DNA from: Zea mays
Lineage: Eukaryota > Streptophyta > Magnoliopsida > Poales > Poaceae
Assembly: GCF_902167145.1 (NCBI RefSeq)
Contig: NC_050097.1
Coordinates: 46,050,095-46,114,094 of the forward strand
Direction of reading: 5' to 3'
Length of the DNA stretch: 64,000 bases
Both the position numbers and the translations under genes were made by a program. This document shows, one piece after another, positions 31,676-42,005 of this stretch (its first letter is position 1; each line of letters opens with the position of its first letter). Under the pieces are notes generated by a model. The model saw only the letters and a program-made list of their open reading frames with translations. It had not been told where the DNA came from and made no database searches.

Positions 31676-32792
31676 ACTGAATGCACGTGCGTTGCAATGG
31701 GAATATATAATACCAGTATACTACGATAACTTATATACAAAATATGTGTTATACCGTTATGAGAAAATGTTTCATAATCAATTTGTGATTCTGACCATAC
31801 ATAAATTTTGTTATTTATAATCTATCTGTTTCACCACTACATTACAACCATCAGTATAATGTAGACTTCGATATATGTCACGATTTGCATGATCTCATTA
31901 TTGGAGAGCACGTTTCACACATACCGGAAGAAATTCCCTCGTACATCGTTAGTCATCGGACACGTACCACCATACACTTTTGCTTAAAGAAAAAGGTAAG
32001 TGTGTGTGTTTGCAAGACTAATGGTCAAACATCGTATAACCATAAAGTTAGAATACTATATTAATATATTAAATAAATTAATCCAATAGACATAGATTAA
32101 CCCAATTAACATAGGATAAATAAATGTCTAATTATAAAAGTATGAAACATGGTATAATCAATGTTGTTACTGCGTCTTAAATATTTATACGAGACTGACA
32201 CAACTGGAACGGTTCAATTTGGAATTAAAATGGGGAAGTTACGAATTTCCAAAGCTTCTATGTATTTGATATAGGATTAATTAGGAAATCAATTTTATTG
32301 TTGTTTTCATGACAAAACAGAGGTATTATGTGATAAAAAATAATATTATAGAATTATAGAAATTGGAATGAACTCATTTGGATTTAATATGAAATTTCCA
32401 TGAATTAAATGAGTTTCTGCAATTATTTTTAAACTAAAAATCAATTTCTAAACTCCTTTTCCCTATTTTCTTTATTTTCTAGACTGCGTCCCAAATTCCA
32501 AAAAGATCAGGGGCCAAGCTATAAATGTTTTTTTAGACTCAGCGAGCATACAGAATGGACGGCGGGTTAAACACAAAAGACGTCTTAGTTGAAGTTGTAC
32601 ACAATCCAACATGAGTCATGTTGGCTAGAGGGTGGAAGGCTAGGCATTCTGTTCAATAGATCTAAGGTTCGATCCCTCATTAGCCACGATTTGATTTTTT
32701 TTTTCTGCGCGCGGAACGGGGGAGGGCAGAACGGCAGAACGCGGGAGGGCAGAACGGCAGACTACTCTTACCTTCTTAATAAGTAGTATAGA
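31676..32792 (-). mobile_element. Second Helitron-like element, about 1.1 kb, head-to-tail with the first
   Basis: The minus-strand 5' end at 32792 reads TCTATACTACTTATTAAG after an A, a classic maize Helitron start. The 3' end is placed near 31676-31701, where GCAACGCACGTGC resembles the hairpin arm of the neighbouring Helitron, but the final CTAG reads TCAG, so this end is degraded. Only about 32 bp separate it from the next Helitron start. Inside are an LTR-like segment (about 32200-32560) and a tRNA-like stretch (about 32629-32685). Confidence 0.6.
32200..32560. repeat. Segment related to the chromovirus LTR (9770-10130)
   Basis: Shared words in the same order include GAATTTCCAAAG, ATAGGATTAA, GTTTTCATG-CAAAACAGAG, AATAATATTA, GAATGAACT and GATTTAATATGAA. 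Both copies are in the same orientation in the window. Divergence is high, with many substitutions and small gaps. Confidence 0.7.
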
Positions 32793-33000
32793 TATACACA
32801 CTACGTAACAAAATCTCTCTCTCTACCACAGTCAACGTCTATCGGGCAGTACTAAAAATGTACCGTGCGATCGCTTCCCCACCGGCGCAATTAGAGGAAG
32901 GTCTCCTGTTCTATTTCCAGGATTAGTTTTTTCACTTTTCTTCAGTCGGCTGAAATTTGTTTAGATTTTAAGATGCGGTCGGTCTATCAAACGTTTATCC
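32793..33000. other. Flank between the Helitron and the copia element
   Basis: About 200 bp of unassigned DNA ending in the TATCC target site. It was continuous with 51191 onward before the copia insertion, so it belongs to the 3' flank of SRP19. Confidence 0.6.
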
Positions 33001-33269
33001 TGTTGAGAAACCCTAATGAAGAGTTATGTGGGCAAATACCGAATATAGCCCTGAGGGCTATCGCGTCTCTATATATAGAACCTGTACCCCTCATATAAAA
33101 AGGAGATCAGAAAGAGGCCAGAGGCCCAACCCTATATCATGTGTCTCGTGTGTTTCCTCTGTCGTGCTTATGGGAAGGGAGACGAGTTCTCTACATGTTC
33201 TTGCGTCTCTACTGCTGACGGGAGGAAAGAGAGCGGATCTGGTGATCCGTGGTAACGTAGTTCTCAACA
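33001..33269 (+). repeat. 5' LTR of the old copia element (269 bp)
   Basis: Contains TATATATAGAAC (TATA-like) and the CTCAACA end. It aligns without gaps to 50917-51185 with 11 substitutions. Confidence 0.93.
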
Positions 33270-36200
33270 CGTTATCAGCACGCTCTACCTCGACGTTGCT
33301 ATGGATTCGATCTGCACCGAATCTCCGTCAAGCCGGCAGGTCTCCCGGTCTTGCCGAACTATCCTACGCGATAGCCTTCGATTTCCTTTCTACGCAGTCA
33401 CACGATATGTCTTTCTAAGTAGATTGGATGTACTGTTTATGGGTGATCATCCGGTCGAACAAGTACTGCACGCTCGTACCAGAAGTCTGCATGAGTATGC
33501 GTGAAGGAAGGACTTGTTGCGTCCGACGGACCCGGTTTGCACCCTGCAAAAAAAAACAGATCGCCATGCATAGACTTTTATACCCGGTCAAAGCGGTTTT
33601 CAGTTGATGTGCCTAAAATGCTAAATTTAGACTTTTATACCGCTTGTTTGCATGTCGGTAGTCGTGGACGCATGCCAGCTCGGTGGCGCAAGCGAATCTC
33701 GCAGTTCACTCGGCAGCTTCTCCAACTATACTTGTGCAGCCCCCGCATGGCCGCATGAAGGCACCACGATGGCCAACAAGCTGCGTCCTTGATTGCCTCC
33801 CTTATCCAAATTCAAAATATCATTGCTTGGTGGTTGTAGCTGTCCATGAATGTCGGCTGATTTTTTTTAGAAAAAGTTGCCCAGTCAAAGTGGGAGGTGT
33901 GCACTTGTGGTGACAACCCTAAAAAAATAACTCCCATTTTCATACAATTTTTCCCATATTTTATATGAATAACTTTTACCGAATTTGTACAAGTTTATGT
34001 TGTATGCATGCTTTTTAATGTAGTCATCTCTACCTTAATTAATTATTTCCTGTCGCAAATAATTATGCATGCTTAAATATGAGGAAAATATCTTTTACAC
34101 CTCACATGTTCATGCATTAATTCTAGTATTTTTTCTGCTTTTATTTCCCGTAGTAAATACTTAGCGGAAATTTATTAAAATGCATGTGAATGTTATATTG
34201 TGTATACTCAAATCGCTCTAAATATTTGCTATGTGTTGAGCCTTCGGACTCACGTCGAGCGATTAAATTGTATAATGGGGTACTCGGACACGTTGATCAG
34301 GTTGCGTTGGTAATCGGCTGAGTTATGACATTAGCTGAATATTGACTGCGCCCTGGCAACACGATGCAGTATTTGTGTCGTTCGAACTTGGCTGCGTCAT
34401 GTGATTGCTATGTCGTGCTCTCGCTTAGTCGGATCGCTCCCGTTGAGTCGGACCGCCATCGCCGAGTCACACATTTTTCGAGGGCCCTGAAGGCATTGCA
34501 TGTGTGTCGCAACTATTGAGTCACAATTGCGTTTGTTGTGTCTGTTGCGCGTACTTATCATGTACCCCAACTAACAAGCACAGTTGTGTCTGTTTGCTTA
34601 TTACGAAGACTGGATGTGTTGTCGTAGCCCTGATGGCTGCACACACGTTGACATCAGACGCTAGAGCTTGTACTCGTGTGGATTGTGGTGGGTTGTTCAA
34701 GCCTCTGAAGCCACATCATAGCGCAACCTTCATAAGCAATTTTGTTTAGCTCTATATTTTATTTGATTGTGTTGTGTGGCATCATATATTTATATATTGC
34801 CAAGTGGCCATAACAGCTATATCAAGCTCTATAGTGCTTGAATAATCTGGGAAATTAAATTAAATTGAAATATGAAACACAAATAAGTTAATTCTCTGCT
34901 CTCATCTCATGCATAAAGTTTTACCCGGAGTAACCCGAAGAAATACAATATAATGCATGAAAGCCTTTTTGACATATAAGGCATCACAAATTGGGATTCT
35001 ATTATTAAGCAAAAAGACCTTACCAAATAATTTAAGACCAGAAATCTCAGTCATACATTGCTCAACCAGATGTTAGCACATTGCTCTCTTTGTCGCTGAA
35101 TGACATGAAGCAAACATGAGATAAAAGGACATGTAATCGCCAGCAACACGAAGTTGCGAGTATACCGAGAGGTTATTCTGAGAAAATTTTCACTATGTTG
35201 GTGTGAAAACCATAGTGTGTTCCCGTCGAACCACTTTACTCGTTCTATCTAGGACCTCTATGCTTGTGTCACATACATCTCTTGGAATTGTAAATACTTA
35301 TATTCACTGAATTGACTCGGGATAGTCCTTTGACAAGTTTGGTATACACTGTAAACTAAATGGTAAAGGTCGGTCCTGAATGGACACATACCTGGGGTTT
35401 ATGTAGCTGAACTACACTGAATTCCACCCTTTGGCATGCTTACTATTATCTACCTCTGATCTACCAGAAGTGAGAAGAGTAGACAAATAACTATGAAATC
35501 CCACATCACCACAAAGCTTGTAGCTAAATTATACATTAACATATTCTTGGTCCTCGGAACCAGAAGAGCCATATGTCTTGACCACTAGACTACTAGTGAT
35601 GATAATTTGTGATAGAAATATGAAGATCTTGTAGAGAACTGTTGTATCCTCTCTACTCCTGATGATTTCTTCGTACGAGAGCAGTACTATCTGGTGTTGA
35701 AGATGGATCCTAGGCGGATACCAGTATTGTTTCGTTCTTGCCAAGCAGTTATCATCATTTGCTTCATCAAAAGCTAGTTATATGGTGATTTTCCCAGATA
35801 AAATGAATTCTTGGCCTTGTCTGTTCTATTCCAAAGCTTCTCTTTTTGCTGAACAATGAAGAGATCGAAATAATGCTATATAGAACAATTTGGTATATAA
35901 TATGAGGAGAAATGTTTGCCCTGCTGGCAACACCACAAATAATTAACTATTGTTATAAATTCTCTCTCAAAATTATAATACCTAAAAATGTTGCATAAAT
36001 CGATACCCAATTTCAGAACGGTATGAGTAATTGGGTAAACCATGGGCACTAATAAAATGAGCTGGACTATACATCTCTGCATATAAAAATCTTTGCTTGG
36101 CAGCATTGGCCTGATGCCGTGCACTTTACTACCAATATAAGCACACACATTTTTCCTATGTGCCTCAAAGCACAATACAACCAGTGAATGTCCTTGTGAG

Positions 36201-38194
36201 CGCTAGACCCTGATGGTCATTTTACTTGTTGATCTGAAGTCAACTAATGGCTCAAAACGACGAATAATATGCATGAGCCCCCGAAGGATCCTTATGAATA
36301 AAATAGTGTTGTGCATATTAGTCTAAATCTTAATGATTGACTGTGCATTTGGTAATAATAACAATAAGTTTGCAGAATTGTAACCATGAAGCAACTTGTT
36401 GTTGCGTGTCTCGCTGGATGTTGAGACTAACCCTTCATGTTGAAGGACAAATATGTAGTATTCATGCCACTACATTAATTTAAGTCCAAAGCTCACTGCA
36501 TAAAACCCCTATCTGTAATGTGCGTAAGATTTCCCAAATAAATCACCACAATAGCATACATTGGCCACAACTGGATGATTGTGGTTGGGGATTTTATCTG
36601 TATGCTTTTAGAACATCTCGGCATTAGGGGGAGGAATGCCCATATAGTGTAATGCCTCAATATTCTATTAAACGCACAAAAGCCAAACTGAACCTGTCGT
36701 TCGGTGTGTACTCCTGTGTATATGGAGTGTGCCAGAAATCGTTGAGGAGTAACCATATTGGTCTGAATGCTTCTACCTGATGTAGATGTGGATATACCCG
36801 GGATTAATATAATATCCACATTTGACTTATTGGCATTTGATCTATTCTCGGGGACGCCTGCGAATATGATCCATTGGCCTTAGTCAAAGCATATGTTCTG
36901 ATTGCAGATTCACGTGGTCTGTAATAACTTTCCTTCGATGAACTCGCCCTGGTGGTGATTTGCATCACGAAGAGGTTCATCTTAACGATGAAATTCCTAG
37001 CAATGCGCGCCATATCATTGTGCTGGGAATACGGAACAATGAATCTTTCGTTTTGGGAAATGACGGAGATCATTATTAAATGTGGGAGACAAATATGTCG
37101 ACACCTATCTTGCCGCTCTAGATTGCAAATGGATCCAAAACAAAGTCCTAGGCATGAGTGCTTGAAGCTCTCTTATCGGGTCATTGATAAATGCAATCAA
37201 GGCTGAACCAATAATCGCAAAATGAAAGTCGCGAGCTTGAAGTTCGGACATTTATGGACACTATTGAAATAATGTGTGGTGAATGCGATGGTTCAAGTGG
37301 TCTTGTGAGAGACCCATCCCACGTATGTGTTGAATAAACACTGTTCCGCTATGTAATATATCTGACAAATGGCATGAATTAAAATATGCAGTTAATAGGA
37401 TTATGAAGATCCGTCATGAGATCCTAGGAGGACTCATATTTGAATTATAAATATACAACATATAAATCTCATACCGAATAATACATTCCTGATGAATGAT
37501 CACTCTCCTATATAGGGAGAATATCTCGTAGTTGAGACTATCGTTCCCAGATAGAACCTATCCAGAAGAAACAAAGTCTGTGTTGAACACCAAAGTTTGA
37601 TAATCCCTATAAAGGGATAAAGACCCATACAGACCCGAAAAGGAATAAGATGAGGTATCAGAGGACTTGAAGTTCACCGAATAAGCACATGTGCATTCCA
37701 TGAGTTATACTCATGGTAATTTCCACTAGATGTGGAATTACGGTATCCTCTAAAGCCCTGATGGCAGAAACCTATAAGGTTTAGGTGTTACTGGCAAAAA
37801 TATCCCCATTGTGCCAGAATGACAGACTATAACGATGTATTTGATCGATGAAAAATCCCTGATGAATTACGATCTTTGATGGACTTTTGTTACACCATCA
37901 TAGAAGTTGTGATGGATGAACGTCTGGAGCGATGTGTCATATTTAGAATATGTACTATTGCAACTATATTATCCCCTAAGTCCTATTGAAGGACATGTTA
38001 TTTGATTTGCACAACTATGTATAAATTGTGGTATAAGATAGAAAATGATAGCACCCAACCTCATTCATTCTCGTTATTCCAGATGAACAATGAGACATAT
38101 ATCTTGAAGAATATGCTTGAGTTATGAGGGATAACGACTTTGACGGATGTCATCGTCAGGGGGAGCGAATGCTTATATTGATCACAATCGTGAG
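33270..38194 (+). other. Internal region of the old copia element, coding function lost
   Basis: About 4.9 kb without an ORF longer than about 130 codons and with no gag or pol motif that I could read in any frame. The composition is AT-rich. Occasional purine-tract-like words occur (GCATTAGGGGGAGGAATG near 36622, GTCAGGGGGAGCG near 38155). It may be heavily mutated pol or a non-autonomous filler; I cannot tell which. Confidence 0.45.
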
Positions 38195-39667
38195 TGAAAG
38201 CATCTAGGCCCCTGGTTGGTTTTAGTGATTAATGACAACGTAATATTATATGTGACTAACGTGTGTTTTGCAGAGACAAATGGTAAGTTAGGTCGCATGA
38301 CAGGTAGAAGTACTACAACGGAGAAAACAATCCCGGAGATAAGAACTCGAAGCGACGGCTAAAACGACGGAACAAAAGGTGAAGGTCTACGGAGTCCGAG
38401 TGTCAAGGAGATGTGGACACTCGCGATTTAGTTAGGTCTTTTATTCTCTTTTAGCCGTACTATAAAGAGGGGTTGTCGATGAGTAGTTTGACCAAGAGAG
38501 TTCTAGTGTAGTGTTGGTGCACAATCACACTCATATACAGTGCTAGGTGTCACTCTAGAACTCACACACAAGTTAGAGCGAAAACCGATTTGAAAATCAG
38601 CTGAAAATCAAGAGTTAGTGTTTCTGGCTTTGGGGCACCGGACTGTCCGGTGTGCACCGGACTGTCCGGTGCACCCTCTGCCAGGTGGGGCCAGGCTGGT
38701 CCACGGCAGAGTCTTTCCCCTTCGCAGAAACCCGAGAGCGCAGCTTTGAGAATTGAATTTTAGTGGTGCACCGGACACCGCACCGGACTGTCCGGTGTGC
38801 ACCGGACAGTGGACTGTTCACTGTCCGGTGCGCCATGAGTCCAACGGCTCTCTGTCAGAACTAGCCGTTGGAAACGACCGTTGGCGCACCGGTGGCGCAC
38901 CAGACTGTCCGGTGCGCCATCGCGCAGTAAATTGCCTGTAACGGCTAGTTGGTGGGTGAGGGCTATTTATACCCCCTCCACCCACCATATTCAATGTCTT
39001 GCACTCCACATTTATTCCAGCACATTGCTAGAGCATTGCAAGCACCAAAAGCCTAGTGAGGAGATTAGAGAATCATAATCCGCGCTTGTTCCTCATTAGC
39101 GCTAGTGAGAGCCACCTAGAGCACACACCACTTGCATTAGGCTTCTCTTGGTCAAGCGAAAGTCTATGGCTTGTTACTCTTGGTGATCGGCATCACCTAG
39201 ACGGCTTGGTGGCGTTGGGAGCTCGGTGATCACCGTGAAGATCTTGTTGGTGACCCGACTCATGTTTGTAAGCGGTCTCGAGGGATCCACCGCGCCGGAG
39301 TGGCAAAGGATCATCTCGTAGTGAGCACTTGGTTCTTGCAAGGACCAAGGGGGAGCGATACCCTTGCGCGGGTGCTCCAACGAGGACTAGTGGAGAGTGC
39401 CGACTCTTCGATACCTCGGGAAAAATTGGAGTAGTCTTCTAAACTTTGCTTTACATTCCGCACTTAATTCAAGCACTTTACATTGTGTATTTGTTTAGCA
39501 AGTATTTGAAGTATGATCTTAGCTTTGTTACATTTCTAGTATTATATTCTTAGTGCTAGTTGTTGGGGTGAAGTTGGGCTCTTGTTTAGCTCTTGCTTAG
39601 GTTTTAATTAGTGTCGATTTTTAGAAAAGCCCAATTCACCCCCCTCTTGGGCATCGTGATCCTTTCA
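38195..39667 (+). repeat. 5' LTR of the Sirevirus (1473 bp)
   Basis: Contains several copies of the palindrome CACCGGACTGTCCGGTG between 38635 and 38925, and GGCTATTTATACCCCC (TATA-like) at about 38960. It is 24 bp shorter than the 3' LTR, mainly because it has one copy fewer of a 22-bp CACCGTTGGCG/CACCGGTGGCG unit. Confidence 0.93.
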
Positions 39668-39669
39668 AT

Positions 39670-39681
39670 TGGTATTAGAGC
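39670..39681 (+). other. Primer-binding site of the Sirevirus
   Basis: TGGTATTAGAGC, two bases behind the LTR. It differs from the initiator-Met consensus (TGGTATCAGAGC) by one C to T change. Confidence 0.8.
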
Positions 39682-39719
39682 CTTGTTGCTCATAGATTAG
39701 CTTAACCGCTAGAGTTACG

Positions 39720-42005
39720 ATGTCCGGTGGGGATGGACCTCCTCCCGTTTTTGATGGTGACGATTTTCCTTATTGGAAAATTCGTATGGAAGCATACTTA
39801 GAGGCTATAGACATTGGTGTCTATAAAGCCGCCACACAAGGGTTTCCCCAACCTAGAGATCCCACAAATCTTGTAGGTGATGAGTTCAATTATGAGAAAT
39901 GGAATGCGAAGGCCAAAAACACCATTTTTAGAGGCCTTTGCAAAGATGTGTTCAATAGAGTACGGAATCATAAAAATGCTCATGATTTGTGGATGGACAT
40001 TTGTGCTCTACACGAAGGAACTAGAAGTGAACGTGAGGAAAGATATCACATAGCCATGCGAAAGTTAAATTCTTTTGAAATGCTTACTAATGAAAATGCA
40101 AACGCTATGTACTCACGACTTAATATTCTTGTAGAGGAAGTCAATGGATTGGGGCTTACTCAAATCTCACAACCGGATGTTGTGAGGAAGATTCTCAGTG
40201 TCCTCCCAATAGACAAATATGGACACATTGTCACTGTGCTACATCAAATGGATCTTTCAGTTACCACACCTACACAAATTTTGGGAAAGATCAATGCCCA
40301 TGAAATGTACATGCACATCAACGACAAAGAAGAATCATCTTCCAAAAGAAAGGATTTGGCTCTCAAAGCAAATCATGAAAGAAAAGGAAAAGCAAAAATA
40401 CAAGTTGAGGAAGAGTCCTCAAGTGATGATGACCTTGATGCAAACATTGCCTTGATGGTAAGGAAGACCACCAAGATGTTGAAGAAGCTAAATAGAGAAG
40501 GCATCAAATTTGATTCAAGAAAGAAGAAGTTCTTTTCCAACAAAAGAAAGCCCATTTCTGAGATGGACTGCTACAACTGTGGTGAGCTTGGTCATCTTGC
40601 TCATCAATGCAACAAGCCCAAGAAGAACAAGTTCAAGGGCAAGAAGGAAGATGACAGCGATGATGAAAAGAAGGAAAAGAAATTCTTCAAGAGGAAGGAT
40701 GGAAAGCAAAAGAGGTTTCACAAGAAGAAGAATGGAAAGGCATATATTGTTGGCGACTGGCTCACCGACATCGAATCATCAAGTGGGTCTTCTTCAAGTG
40801 AAGAAGAGAATGATGAAAAAGTTGCGGCCATCGCCGGGGACTTCTCTTCACCACCATCATCGCCATCATCCACTTCTCACCTATGTCTCATGGCTAGGGG
40901 TGAACGAAAGGTACAAAATGATATTAATATTGATGATGATAGTGATAGTGATAGTGATGAAGAATTTGCTTCACCTTCATATGATGAGTTAGCTGACTTA
41001 CTTAAAGAATATACTCAAATCATTAGAAAGTCAAAAGCTAAATGTGATAGGTTGAAAAATGAAAATGAATCTTTAAATGCCAAGTATGACATAGTTATAA
41101 AGGCTAGTGATGAAATAAAAGAAGAAAATAAAACTATGTCATCAACTGTAAATGAGCTCACAAACTCCCTAAAAGATGCTAAGGAAAAATATGACAAATT
41201 AAATGAAGCTAATAGGGAGTTGCAAAATAGACTAGTAAAGATCAAGGAAGACTATACTCAAATTAAATTTGATTATGACAATCTTCTTGTTGAAAATGAA
41301 CTTTTATCTTGCAAAACACATGAGGCTATTAACCCTGTTGTTAAGCTTGATGTAGCAACCTCATGTGATGATTTGATTCAAGAAGAGCAAACTAGTCTAC
41401 ATGCTGAATTGACTGAAAAAGTTGAAGTCCTGACTTTAGACAACCAAAAATTGAAGAATTACTTGACTGATGCAACTACTAGAGGAAAAGTTGCTATTGA
41501 GAACAATGATTTCAACAACGAGTTGGCAGTGGATAATCAAAGGCTTAAGAATGAGGTCAAGAAACTAAAAAGTGAAAATGAACATCTTGCAACAAGTGTG
41601 CAAAAGTTCAACAAGGGTCAATACCTCCAAAATGAGCTGCTTATGAACACTGTTATGAAAAATAACAAGAGTGGTATTGGATACAATGCTTTTGTGCAAA
41701 AGAAAGCTATCACTCAATACAAGCCAAAGCAGACTCACAAGCCTATCAAATGCTTTGAGTGTGGAAATGAAGGTCATTTTGCCCACAACTGCAAAGCTAA
41801 ACCACCAACTCCCTTGCCTAAGCACTCAAGACCATTTGCCTTCAATGCTCACTATGTTCTAAGAAAGGTTGCAAATGGAAAGATTAAGGTTACATTCCTA
41901 GGTCCACCAAATAAGAGTAGACCTAGACAAATCTGGGTCGCAAAGTCCTTAATTGAGAGAGTCACTGGTCCTATGCAATATAGGGCCCTCAAAACTCAAG
42001 CTTGA
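39720..42005 (+). CDS. Sirevirus Gag, 761 residues, two zinc knuckles and a coiled coil
   Basis: Intact ORF starting 50 bases behind the primer site. The N-terminal domain (PPPVFDGDDFPYWKIRMEAY) is the copia capsid domain (UBN2/DUF4219-like). Zinc knuckle 1, CYNCGELGHLAHQC, lies near residue 283; a Lys-rich stretch and acidic Ser/Asp-rich segments follow. A long coiled coil with NENESLN- and NELTNSLKDAKEKYDKLNE-like heptads spans about 425-640. Knuckle 2, CFECGNEGHFAHNC, lies near 678. Gag coats the genomic RNA and builds the cytoplasmic particle. The extra coiled coil and second knuckle fit the enlarged Gag of Sireviruses. It is the best preserved retroelement protein in the window. Confidence 0.93.
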   Translation: MSGGDGPPPVFDGDDFPYWKIRMEAYLEAIDIGVYKAATQGFPQPRDPTNLVGDEFNYEKWNAKAKNTIFRGLCKDVFNRVRNHKNAHDLWMDICALHEGTRSEREERYHIAMRKLNSFEMLTNENANAMYSRLNILVEEVNGLGLTQISQPDVVRKILSVLPIDKYGHIVTVLHQMDLSVTTPTQILGKINAHEMYMHINDKEESSSKRKDLALKANHERKGKAKIQVEEESSSDDDLDANIALMVRKTTKMLKKLNREGIKFDSRKKKFFSNKRKPISEMDCYNCGELGHLAHQCNKPKKNKFKGKKEDDSDDEKKEKKFFKRKDGKQKRFHKKKNGKAYIVGDWLTDIESSSGSSSSEEENDEKVAAIAGDFSSPPSSPSSTSHLCLMARGERKVQNDINIDDDSDSDSDEEFASPSYDELADLLKEYTQIIRKSKAKCDRLKNENESLNAKYDIVIKASDEIKEENKTMSSTVNELTNSLKDAKEKYDKLNEANRELQNRLVKIKEDYTQIKFDYDNLLVENELLSCKTHEAINPVVKLDVATSCDDLIQEEQTSLHAELTEKVEVLTLDNQKLKNYLTDATTRGKVAIENNDFNNELAVDNQRLKNEVKKLKSENEHLATSVQKFNKGQYLQNELLMNTVMKNNKSGIGYNAFVQKKAITQYKPKQTHKPIKCFECGNEGHFAHNCKAKPPTPLPKHSRPFAFNAHYVLRKVANGKIKVTFLGPPNKSRPRQIWVAKSLIERVTGPMQYRALKTQA

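Noticed and set aside
35529..36819. Minus-strand short ORFs in the old copia interior
   Set aside because: Each is at most about 110 codons with no motif; expected by chance in AT-rich DNA.
38635..38925. Regular short palindromic repeats that look array-like
   Set aside because: Not CRISPR: no uniform spacers, eukaryotic LTR context, and the same motif is found across Sirevirus LTRs.
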